Of a DNA stretch of 62,000 nucleotides, positions 45,122 to 56,200 are shown in pieces. The position numbers and the translations under genes are program-made. The notes beneath the pieces were generated by a model. The model was not told where the DNA came from. It searched no databases and saw nothing but the letters and a program-made list of their open reading frames with translations. The first letter of the stretch is position 1, and every line of letters begins with the position of its first letter. This stretch comes from Neocallimastix lanati (nom. inval.) (Eukaryota > Neocallimastigomycota > Neocallimastigomycetes > Neocallimastigales > Neocallimastigaceae), in the NCBI GenBank assembly GCA_016946835.1, contig JACVTC010000049.1:147501-209500 (forward strand), written 5' to 3'.

Positions 45122-48100
45122 ATGAGTACGTTAGAATCATATTTAGCAGCAAAAAAAATACCAAATGAATCAAATTCAAATTCAACAATAGATAGCAATC
45201 AAAATTCAAAACCCCCAACTGCAGCAAATACCACTAGAGCAGGAACACTAATAAAACAAAAATCTCAAAAATATACAAAGTAATGAAAAAAAAAAAAATA
45301 ATAAATTTATAATTATTTTAATAATAATACAAAAATATATATTGAAAGTTTTGAATTATCATATCATTATTATTAAAGGAAAAAAAAAAATTAATTAATT
45401 CATAATTTCATATACGAAATATTTTACTAAAATATTTTATTTATTATAATTAATAAATTTTGAAACTATATCTTTTAATTATATTATTTTCCAAATATAT
45501 ATTATGATTCTTTATATGTATAAATTTATATATTACTATTATTTATATATGATAATAACTATAAAGATCTTTAGTTGACATTTCTTCAACAGTTTCTCAA
45601 ATGGATATATCTAATGGAAATTCAAAATCAAATCGCTTATCAGATGGACATTCTACATATTCACCATCAGTGAATGATGTTAATGATTCATTAGCTTCTG
45701 TAAGTGTTGATAATGAATCAGAAAATGGATTTTCCTCCACTATAGATGATATAAATAAGCATAGCTCTATTATGGCAAATAGTGAAGATTATCTTGCGGT
45801 TAATGATTCAAAAATAGGTTCTAACAATAATTTAAGTTCAAATTCCGTTAGTTCAGAAGTACCGTATAATATAATTAAAATAAAACTAATATAAAATGGA
45901 ATTATATTTATATTAAAAATATATATATATATATATATTATGTTTATATATTAAAAATCAGATTGTGATGGAAGGTTGGGTTTTACGTAAAAAGCAACTT
46001 CAAGTATATTTCATAATAATTATAATAATAATAATATATTTATATATATGTTATAATAAATAATAATAAAAATAAAATATATATATATATATGATTATTA
46101 TTAATTAATTAATTAATTAATATATGTAAATATATATCAAAATGATCTATTTATAATTTTAATTAAAATAATATAGAGCTATAAAAAGTATTATATGATT
46201 GCTAAAAGAAGACAATCAAAAGCAGGTATTTTATGTTTCTATAAAACTGAAAATGTATGTATTATATAATAAGTTAAAATATATAACTATAGATAAAATT
46301 AAAAATAATTTTTTAATTAATTAATAAATAATAATATCACAATATTTTAGGATCCGCAATCACAACCCCATAGTATGATTGATTTGTCTGAATGTACAGA
46401 TATTAATTACTCACCATCAGTAAATAGCTATTCTACTCAACGTTATGAGTTCAAATTGTATCTTAGAAAGCATGATTTACAACTTGCAACAAATTCACAT
46501 GAAACTACTGAAAAATGGATCGAAGCCATTAAACAACTTTTACCTAGAATTTCAAAACCAGCCTATGATTCATTACAACAGGAAGTCAATTCTTTACGTT
46601 CTTCGGAAAATAGCTTAAGAGTAGAGAACTCTAAACTTTTAGAAATGATTGAATATTACAAGAAGAATATTAAGAATCTTGAAGAAACAAATAAACAATT
46701 AGAAAATGAAGTTACCAGATTAAAGGATGAATTATCTCTTTTCAAATTAGAAAACTCTAATAAACAAATTACAAATAATAATATGCATATCAAAAGTTTA
46801 AATCAAAATATGACCAAAAATTTAGATAAAATCTATAATAAAGTTACAGAACAAGAGAAAATTGAAGATATCTTTAAGAATGGAATTGATAATTTGGACA
46901 AAAAAATAGATCAATGCTCGGACAGTGTTAAAGATGGAATTAATAAAACCGAAGAAAGCAATCAAATTTTGAACGAAAGTATAACTACATTAAAGGAAAT
47001 CGTTGAAAAGAGAACCCAAAAAATTGAAAAAATGGTTATGGATTCTCAAGAAAAAATTAAATTAGCAGCAGAAGAAGAAGGTAACAAAATAGAAACAAAC
47101 ACAGAATGTCTAAAAGAAATTCAAAATGAATTACAGCTTTTTGCTAAAGAAGTTCCAGTCACAATGGAAATTGCCTTTAAAAAAATGTTACAAGATACTA
47201 TAGAAAGTAGACTAGAATCTATTAACAAAGAAATGAATACAATGAGTCAAAATCAAGCTAAATTAATAGAAATTTGCGCTAATACTGCACAAAAAATAAA
47301 TACCAATCATGATGAAAGTAATAAGATTATTAATGAAGTATTCTCTCAAATGAAATCACATCATGATGAAAATAAGAATATTGTTAATAAAATGATTACT
47401 CAAATAGAATATAATGCAGCTGATAATAATGCCATAAATCTTACTAATGATGATATATTAAGTAAATTAAATGATTTAACTGATTATATCTTAAATAATT
47501 CTAAGGAATCTATACCAAGAAGTGGTAAATTTTCAAGTCCACTCTGTTTTGAAACAAATGAAAAATTTATGAAAGATGTCAGACTTGCATTAGCTGATAT
47601 TGAAACAAGAGTTTCCAGAGTCAAAACTCAAGAGCAATCAAATCATGAAATTCAAACTCAATTAATAAAAGCAATGAATGATAAAATTCATTTCTTCCAA
47701 CAAAACTTATTATTCGTTATCACCGAAAAAATTAGAAAATTCATGGTTGAGGAACAGGAAGCTAAAAAAATGGATACTATTAGTCTTGAAAATCGTATGG
47801 AAGAATTAAAACTTATAATTAATACTTATTCAAATTCCCTAAAGACAGCTGTTGATCCTACAACCGTTGAATACATTGATTCACAAAACATTAACGCTTT
47901 AATGCATAGTACAATTGATCTTGATCGTGAAGCTAGTATTGACAATTCAAGAATAGAAGGTATCGAAAATAGTTTGCAAAGAGTACTTAAAGAAGTTAGC
48001 AAATATAATAGTAATATAAATATGTTATCAAGACAAAATTCAAAAAGATTCTCTACCATTAATTTAGCACCAACATCTCCATCAGAAACAAAAAATAATA

Positions 48101-48348
48101 CCCTAGAATTAGTAGGTTCCATTAATAATAGCTTATTAAAAATTCAAGATATTATCGGAAGTAATGAAACTCTTAATAATGACAATGATTTACAAGACCA
48201 ATTTAATTATATTAAGTCCATCTTAGAAACAAATAAAACCGATTTAGAAAAAGTATTCGTAAAAAGAAGAAATATTGAATTTCTTTCCAACCAAATTAAT
48301 TCTTTAAAATCAGAGAGAGATTTATTAGTGGAGGAAGTCAGTAAACTT

Positions 48349-48354
<6 letters not shown>
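45122..48354 (+). CDS. PH-domain coiled-coil protein
   Basis: Five exons: 45122-45279, 45567-45858, 45962-46003, 46177-46254, 46351-48354; phases agree, giving 857 aa. Residues 1-150 are a Ser/Asn-rich, probably disordered region. About 152-255 form a PH domain: VMEGWVLRKKQLQ, SYKKYYMIAKRR, GILCFYKTE, a variable loop, YEFKLYLRKHDLQLAT and the C-terminal helix TEKWIEAIKQLLPRI with the conserved Trp. From about 260 to the end the protein is almost all heptad-rich coiled coil (KQLENEVTRLKDELSLFKLE and many Glu/Lys/Asn/Ile stretches) ending in ERDLLVEEVSKLS. This suggests a membrane-lipid-anchored scaffold, but I do not recognise an orthologue and assign no specific role. An A run of about 41 nt starts in the stop codon. 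Confidence 0.85.
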
Positions 48355-48396
<42 letters not shown>

Positions 48397-48919
48397 ACAA
48401 ATAAAAATAAAAATAAAAATTTGATGAAGAAAAAAATATTTAATTGTAATAAATATTTTTACATATAAATATCCTTTCTTGAAATAATTTTTTCTTTTGA
48501 AAATTATTATTTATTATTTATTATTACTAATTAAAATTACTACAACGTTATATATAACTATCATATATTTTGTTAATAAATTTATTTATACTATAATTTT
48601 ATATATTTAAATTATTACATCTAATAATAAAAAGATTTTTCTTTCTTGTAATTATTAGATTAGATATTGTTATTTAATTGTATTTCAATAAATTAATATA
48701 AAAAAAAATTATATATATAATATTTTATAAAATAATATAAAAATTTTTTTTTCCTATAATTGATATATATTACACAAAATTAATTGTATTAATATTATTG
48801 GGTATAATTAGTTTTAAATTTTCATATTGATTGGATAAATATTTTTGTAATGAATATTAGTCACTTAATGATAATTTTATTTATGATCTCTCTTGATTTC
48901 ATAATAAAAATTAGTAATA
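48355..48919. other. Spacer between PH-domain gene and RPS14
   Basis: A run, then plain A/T sequence. It should contain the RPS14 promoter and 5' UTR, but no motif can be picked with confidence. Confidence 0.5.
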
Positions 48920-49884
48920 ATGGTATGTGTTATATAGTTAGTGAATTATGTTTAATGATGTATTATAATAGAAGTAATATAGAAAATGTGATGAATGTAT
49001 AAATAATTGAAAAATATAATTTTTTGCTTAAATAATTGATGGATTATTTAGTCCAAGCGTGCCGCTAAAGCTACCAAACAAGAAGTCGTTCAACTTGGCC
49101 CAAAAGTCAAGGAAGGAGAAATTGTTTTCGGTGTCTGTCACATCTACGCCGGTTTCAACGATACCTTCATTGTAAGCGTTTAAATTGAAAAATAAAAAAA
49201 AAAAAAAAAGATATAGAAAATGATTAAACAAAAAATTAAATAAATATAATTTGTTATATTATATAAAATAGCACGTTACTGATTTAACTGGTAGAGAAAC
49301 CCTTGTTAGAGTTACTGGTAATTAATTGTTTAATACAATATAATTATTGATTTGTCTATCAGTTAATGTGGGATCAGAATTATTGTGTGGCATAACTTTT
49401 CAGATTGTGGATAAATTGTTTTAATAAACTATTTAAAAAAAAGAGAGAAAATGAAATAACTCTTAATAAAAATAGATATTAAACAATTGAAAATGATAAA
49501 AGTCACATCGGATTAGTGCTGAAAACACATACTCTGATAGACTTAAATTAAAATAAAGAATAAAAAATTGATCATTTTTAAATAAATAAAATATTTATAG
49601 GTGGTATGAAGGTTAAGGCTGATCGTGATGAATCTTCTCCATATGCTGCTATGTTAGCTTGTCAAGATGTTGTTACTCGTTGTAAGGAACTCGGTATTAA
49701 CGCAGTCCACATTAAGCTCAGAGCTACTGGTGGTGTCGGTACCAAGACCCCAGGTCCAGGTGGTCAAGCTGCCATCAGAGCCTTAGCTAGAGCTGGTATG
49801 AAGATTGGTAGAATTGAAGATGTTACTCCAATCCCAACTGACTCTACCAGAAGAAAGGGTGGTCGTCGTGGTCGTCGTAATTAG
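48920..49884 (+). CDS. RPS14: 40S ribosomal protein uS11 (RPS14)
   Basis: Component of the small-subunit platform, needed for 18S maturation. Four exons: 48920-48922 (just the ATG), 49052-49171, 49272-49317, 49601-49884; phases agree, giving 150 aa against about 137-151 in other eukaryotes. Clear family sequence: [103 protein letters not shown] and the basic tail [11 protein letters not shown]. The first exon is inferred: ATG is followed at once by GTATGTG, and TTATTTAG precedes TCCAAGCGT, giving [10 protein letters not shown]. An intron right after the start codon is common in fungal ribosomal-protein genes. Exon codons are clearly more G/C-rich than those of the neighbours, as expected for high expression. 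Confidence 0.95.
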
Positions 49885-50340
49885 ATTGATTGCATTATTA
49901 TGTTTAAAGGCATATATGTTTATGTTAAATATATGTTATATCCAGAGAACTTAATAAAAGTAGATCTAAATTAGAAATAAATATTTTGAAAAAATTTTTT
50001 TTTATATTGGGTGTAAATTTAAGTTAAATTAGTTTTTTTTATAAAATTGGAATTATGGAAGTTTTCATTTTGTGATTTTTTTTAAATTTTGAAAAAATGT
50101 GGATTAAAGAGATTTTCTGTATATTAATTCTTCATGATTTAGCAAAGTATTTTAAATTTCTTTTTTTTAAAAGTTCAAATGTATTTAAAGGACAAGAAAA
50201 TATGGTAATAATGAAAACAATGGCTACAATATTATTTTTCTAATTAATATTTAGAGATATGAAGTAAAAACTTTTTATAATTAAAATTATGTAAATGGTA
50301 TTGGTCACTTCAATTTTAATATTAATGTACTTTCCTTATT

Positions 50341-50518
50341 ATGGTAAAAGTAACATCATACCAAGTTTTATACCATGGATGCTTTTATGTCCAAAATTTA
50401 AAAAAATTTAAGCAAACCAATTCATTCAATTTATTGATAGAATTTTTATTAATTTTTTTTTTTTTTACCTGATTGTTCATTCCCAAGGGGAATCATTGAA
50501 CCTTCCTGAGACAGCAAA
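50341..50518. repeat. Left copy of the 178-bp direct repeat flanking LINE copy D
   Basis: Nearly identical to 51959-52136, with only a few differences (CCAAGTTT versus CCATGTTT, GTCCAAAA versus GTCTAAAA, T-run changes). It ends in GAGACAGCAAA exactly where LINE sequence begins. Best read as an unusually long target-site duplication. Confidence 0.9.
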
Positions 50519-51911
50519 GTTCTTCAATCCTTTGTTATTAGTAAAGTAATTTATTATTCTCCTTTACTTGGTTCAAACAAATCTAGAACGGCTAGAATTC
50601 AAACATTAATTAATACTGGTCTATTTTGGTGTATCGGTTCCTTCTCTAAAAATGGTAAAACAAATACAGAAAACAATGACTATATTAGACATAATTCAAC
50701 AATGAGTACTTATGCTTTATCTCGAGATCTAAGCATCCCTCCTATTGCTGGTATCTGCGCAGCCTTACAGATTAAATCATTTGCAAAATGGAGTAAATCA
50801 AACTGTATCATAAAGGATCTTATTAAATCTATTCCCAAAATGCCTTATTATTCCTGGACTAAAGAATCTAGAACACTATATAAAAAAATCAAAAAATATA
50901 AATGTGTAAAATATGACGATATTATAGAACGTTACTGGAAATCAATTTCCAGATTTCAAGGTATTAAAGGTCAAAACTACGATAGTAACAAGTTCTCAAA
51001 CAATAAAGCTATAATAATGCTTAGCTTAAAATATCCCCAATTCAACTTAGGATTTTCGTGGATTATACGTTTACGCTGTGGTTATAAATACAATACTACT
51101 ATTGCTATTAGAATGGGTAGAGTTTCAGAAGATTGTCCAAAGTCCTGCCCATGTTGTGGTGAAGGTAATCAATCTTTTGAACATTGGATTTTTAAATGCG
51201 ATGCTCTTGCATCTTTTAGATGGAATTCTTTAAATTTCATCGATGATCTCTATGTTTTATTCCTTAGGAAGATTAGAGCGTTTAATCCTCTTTCTTCCTA
51301 TGACTCTATTTCTGATTTTGAAGATTATATCAATCATTATATATACTTGTTCCTTCTTGGTGGGACTTTAGTTTTAAATGAACTACATTTCGATAGTGGG
51401 GAACAGAGACATTTAAATGAACTACTTTTCAAAGGTTCATCTGAGTCACCTGTTCCAAAAATTGTGGGCTTGGCGGAATTCTTAACAAATGCAATACCTA
51501 TCATTAGTAGTTCGTTTGAGCTATTATTTGATAGGTATTGCAAAATACCAAACTTATCCAAGAGCGTCGACGTCGTACTGATAAGGCATAATGATAATAC
51601 AGGATCGTCATCTATTGCTACGAAGGATGAATCTCTCCCTAGTAGTTCAATAAATGATGAGTCCGGGGAGAGTTTAGTGGACACCACACTATCTATTTTA
51701 AAGATGTTACTTCTAGGTTTTATTTCTTTTTTATTTGATAGGAAGGGAAAAATTCCCGCATAGTACAACTTGCCGAAATACATAGTATTTTCGAGCTTTT
51801 TTATTTTTTTATTTTTTAATTTTTTATTTTTAATTTCAAATGTACTTTTCACCTACATGTATTTTTTAAAATAAAATTTAATAAAGTTTTGGAAGTGTAT
51901 TCTCTTCCCTG

Positions 51912-51958
<47 letters not shown>
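50519..51958 (+). mobile_element. LINE copy D, 5'-truncated, youngest copy
   Basis: Starts within the C-terminal half of the element protein, keeps the reading frame to its stop, then has a 3' UTR with AATAAA-type signals (near 51870-51886) and a 45-nt A tail (51915-51959). It is flanked by 178-bp direct repeats. Its 3' end (TTAATAAAGTTTTGGAAGTG through CTGTCT before the tail) resembles that of copy B. The lack of frame breaks and the close match of the flanking repeats argue for recent insertion. Confidence 0.92.
50522..51763 (+). CDS. LINE protein, C-terminal part only
   Basis: Open from the 5' truncation point (50522) to a TAG at 51761, 413 codons; the first Met inside is at 50702. It covers the region after RT: VIYYSPLLGSNKSRTARIQT, IPPIAGICAALQIKSFAKW, then a Cys/His motif CPCCGEGNQSFEHWIFKC (near 51146-51199) typical of LINE C-termini, and FLLGGTLVLNELHFDSGEQR, KIVGLAEFLTNAIPI and KSVDVVLIRH, all shared with copies A and B. 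Without RT or endonuclease it cannot move on its own. Whether it is transcribed is unknown. Confidence 0.85.
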   Translation, partial: LQSFVISKVIYYSPLLGSNKSRTARIQTLINTGLFWCIGSFSKNGKTNTENNDYIRHNSTMSTYALSRDLSIPPIAGICAALQIKSFAKWSKSNCIIKDLIKSIPKMPYYSWTKESRTLYKKIKKYKCVKYDDIIERYWKSISRFQGIKGQNYDSNKFSNNKAIIMLSLKYPQFNLGFSWIIRLRCGYKYNTTIAIRMGRVSEDCPKSCPCCGEGNQSFEHWIFKCDALASFRWNSLNFIDDLYVLFLRKIRAFNPLSSYDSISDFEDYINHYIYLFLLGGTLVLNELHFDSGEQRHLNELLFKGSSESPVPKIVGLAEFLTNAIPIISSSFELLFDRYCKIPNLSKSVDVVLIRHNDNTGSSSIATKDESLPSSSINDESGESLVDTTLSILKMLLLGFISFLFDRKGKIPA

Positions 51959-51962
<4 letters not shown>

Positions 51963-52136
51963 TAAAAGTAACATCATACCATGTTTTATACCATGGATGC
52001 TTTTATGTCTAAAATTTAAAAAAATTTAAGCAAACCAATTCATTCAATTTATTGATAGAATTTTTATTAATTTTATTTTTTTTTACCTGATTGTTCATTC
52101 CCAAGGGGAATCATTGAACCTTCCTGAGACAGCAAA
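51959..52136. repeat. Right copy of the 178-bp direct repeat
   Basis: Begins at the end of the LINE A tail (ATGGTAAAAGTAACATCATA) and ends AGACAGCAAA, after which host sequence resumes with AAAGGAAGATTT. Carries a small GC-rich palindrome TTCCCAAGGGGAA, also in the left copy. Confidence 0.9.
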
Positions 52137-52490
52137 AAAGGAAGATTTTAATGATTCTATTAATTTTTATGTATCGTGTCTCTTTTCTCGTCTAAAAGGC
52201 AATATAATATAAAAAATCTTAACGATCTATTCAAGAAAAAAAGAGTGAAAAAAAAGAGAAAGAGAAAGAGTGAAAGATGTTTTAATTGATAAATATCTTT
52301 CAAATCACTGTTAAAAGAGTTCCTTTTTTTTAAAAAAAAAAAAAAAATAAAAAAATAAAAAAAAAGTAAAAATAAAAATAAAATAAAACAAAAAAATATA
52401 TATAATTTAATTTTGAAATATTAAAAAAGTAAAAAATAACAATAACATATAAAATAGGACAATAAGAATTCATTCATTCAAATATATTTA

Positions 52491-52568
<78 letters not shown>

Positions 52569-53039
52569 ATTATTACTTTTATTAAACATTTTATTTTTTA
52601 ATTTTTTTTTTAATTATAACTATTTTTTCTATCATTATAGTATTATATTATTTTTAAAAAAAAAAAATAAAAAATAAATAAAAAATAAAAAATAAAAAAT
52701 AAAAATAAAAATAAAAAATTATTATTATTTATAATATTATTTAATTTTTATTATTTTATATATAAATTTTTATTATTTTTATTTTATATTTTATTTTACT
52801 TAATTTTTCTATAAATATATTATAAATTTATACAAAAAAACATATGTATAATATGTATATTTTTTTTTAAATGCTATTGTTTTTTTTATATTATTATTAG
52901 TATTATTATTATAAATATTATTATTATTAGTTTTTATATTTTATTATTATTTTTATGTTTTATTTGTTTATTTAATTTTTATGTTTATTTTTTTTTTTTT
53001 TTTTTTTTTTTTTTTATTTTATTTTTATTTTTATTATTA

Positions 53040-53092
<53 letters not shown>

Positions 53093-53119
53093 TTGAATTT
53101 TATTTTTTTATTATTATTA

Positions 53120-53196
<77 letters not shown>

Positions 53197-53234
53197 TTGA
53201 ATTTTATTTTTTTATTTTTTTTTTTTTTTTTTTT
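52137..53234. other. A/T spacer with ATT arrays, no gene seen
   Basis: After a short purine-rich piece (52232-52280) it is all A/T: (ATT)n at 52491-52567, and at 53035-53094 and 53110-53198 two ATT blocks each followed by TTGAATTTTATTTTTT. This is the 3' flank of the minus-strand SEC7 gene. Confidence 0.65.
53035..53216. repeat. Duplicated (ATT)n arrays
   Basis: Two ATT blocks (about 19 and 28 units) each ending in the same TTTTGAATTTTATTTTTT, so the pair looks like a tandem duplication with different copy numbers. Confidence 0.85.
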
Positions 53235-56200
53235 TTACATGAAATTGCAAGCAACAACTTCATAAAATTCTTTAATGGTATTAGATAAATCAGCTAATTG
53301 AGCAGCATAGTTAGTATTATTACTAGCATTTCTACTATTACTGATAATTTGAACTATTGGAATAGAATATTTAAAGAAATTTGGTATTTCTTTCCTTATG
53401 CCATCCCATAATTCTGGATAATCAATTATACCATCATCCGTTGATTTGGCATTAGTTGAAGTAGATGGATCTTCTGGATTAGCAGAAGTTTGAGCATCCG
53501 CAGATAGATTTTCATTTTCTTGATAATTGGTAGGAAGATTTTCATTACTAATAATATAAATGAACGGTTCATTATTATTTTGATTATCTTTAAGAGTTAA
53601 TTTACGATTACTATTTGGAGGATGTTGCCATCCAGAAATCTTCATTAATTCCTTATAAATCATGATAACAATAGTAAGAATCTTATTTTGATATTTAGAT
53701 TCTAATTCGGAACGAACAAACGCCTTCAATACCAACATACACATTGGAATAAGTTTATCATCAATAATTTCCTTGGAGTTAGCACGACTATCACCAAAAA
53801 CAGAATAGATAGAGAAAAGAAGTTGAAGGTAGGATGAAAAACTAATGACTTCAATTAGCAATGGAATTTGTTCAGTAATACCTTGTTGTTGATAGGAAGA
53901 TTGTTGAAGAATCTTTGTTTCATTAAGTGTATGACTTGTCTTGTAAGAATTATAAAAGATATTAAGCCAACGTGTTTGGAATTTAATTGGAATAATAGCA
54001 ATCATTGGAACTTCCGAATAAGCTGGATTACTTAAATGATTAGAAATAATATTTTTATGCTTTTCATCGGCAAAAGAAGAATCATCCTCTGCTTCCAAAT
54101 GATAGTGAACTAAAACGTTACAGAACTTATGAACTTCTTGTAAAAGACGAAGATGAACAATATATTTTGCTGTAATTTGTTCCATCGTCTTCTTTTGTGC
54201 CTCTCTGTTAGTACGGTTACTACTCGTCTTATTAATAGTTTCTTCATCTGGTGCAGTAGAAGTGAAACATTTTTCAACAGTTGAAGTAACAATTTCCCAA
54301 ACGTCATCCCCTTCAATCTTATCAACATTTTCTTCTAAAAATTGTTGTAAGAAAGTAACACCCATATTTTGTAACTCATCACGCGGTTTCTGAACAAGAC
54401 TAACAATTAAATCTAAGAAACCGCTAATCAAATATGGATATTCACTGAAATTATTAATATGATGTTTAAATAAATCTAAAAGACGTAAAAAGGCATTCGT
54501 CCAAAGGGCAGAGGAAGAAGAATAGTTTTGATTTTGCTCTCCATTTTGCATTTTTAATGATTGAATCTTAGAATTTTCAAGATTTTCAACTGATGGAACC
54601 ATCATTTCAGAATCAAAACCTGAATTAGCTGGATCATTTTCATCATGTTCCATTAAATCTTCAAAGATGGGGAAAATAACACTTCTTTGAATATTCTTCC
54701 AGAACTTTGAATCTAATAAAGTCGAAGCTAAGTTTTCAAGTGTATCGAAAAGGCTAGTTAAAGCACGATTTTTAACATTAGAATTATTGGAACGAATTAA
54801 AATTTGAGAATAAGTAGCAAGAATTGGGAACCACATCAAATAATATTGATCTTCCGTCGAAATTTGTAATAGCGCCTTAATAGTCTTATTTTCTTTTTCT
54901 TGTTCTTCTGTTGCAGCAGTCACAGTTGCATTACCTTCATTTATTTCTGCTCTTCCTTCCTTCTCTTCTTCCTTCTTTTGAATATCATTAATAATAATTG
55001 AAGATTTTCCCTTTAATTCACTATGAGTTGAATCCTTTTTATATCCTCCTTTCGCCTTAATGGCATTAGCGGCAGAAATTTGATTAACACAATTTTGAAG
55101 AAGACCAAAAGTACTAATTATGATACGTTCACCAACTGGACTAGATTGATCAATTAATAAAAAGTCCTTCAGACTAGTCACAAACGATACAAAGGATCCT
55201 GAAGAAATAATTTTATCACTATATTTATTATACACTCCTTGCATTAAAGTAAATGCCTTTTCTAATATATTTAAACTATTATTACTTTGAGCAGTACGAG
55301 ATAGAACGCTGAAGATACCCTTCCAACCACTACGAATATTATTGACTTGAAGAGAAATAATATGCTCCATACTTTGAATAATCATTTCTTTAATGGTAAG
55401 AGAATCGGTCTTTCTCATAATATTATCAAAACATTTCAAAAATTCATTTTGAGTTTGATAATGCGTCAATTCAGAACGTTCAAAATATTTCATAGTTAAC
55501 TGACGAAGTGAATCAATAGCAAAAGAGGCTACGTGCATATCAGAATGACAACCAACTTGAATGAAATGTTGTTGAATAATATTCCAAATCTTTGCAAATT
55601 CTAAACGAATTCTATCCATGTTATAATAAGTAATTTCAACAATCTTTTGAAGAGAATACATACGAGGGGTAGAAGAAGAAATGCTAGCAGACATACGGCT
55701 TGGTTTCTTGTTCAAGTGAACTTCTTCCAATGAAATATCACAAAGACACTTACAGAAATGAACAATTTCTGTACCACTTAATAAAATAGTATTAGAAAAA
55801 ATCTTATCAATTAAAATAACAAAGGCTTGTGATTGAATCTTTTCATTTAACTGTTCCATGTAAACCGTTTTTGGAATAATTGGTTCAGAAGCACTTGGGC
55901 TTATCGGTGAAGTAGTATCATTCTTCTCACCATTCTTATCCGGATTTTTATCTGGATTTTGACGTTTATATAAATATTGTATTCTTTCTAATTGGGAAAG
56001 ACAAATAAAGAAATCATACCAATTATCATCAAAGTATTCGCCATAGGTAGCAGCTAATTGAATTAAAATTTCAATTGCCTTAATATTCTTTGGTCTAATA
56101 CTAGAGATATCGAAATTGAAAAGACCTGTCATTTTAGTAAGAGTAGAAATGAAAGCATTTCTTTCAATGACCATGCTGAAAATACTAGCAATTCTTATTG

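Noticed and set aside
47826-48122. 98-codon minus-strand frame
   Set aside because: Antisense shadow of the coiled-coil exon.
48923-49051. C/D snoRNA in RPS14 intron 1
   Set aside because: A GTGATGA word is present but no CTGA D box follows at a suitable distance.
51337-51852. 171-codon minus-strand frame
   Set aside because: Antisense to the LINE C-terminal frame of copy D, which matches the family; the antisense frame matches nothing I recognise.
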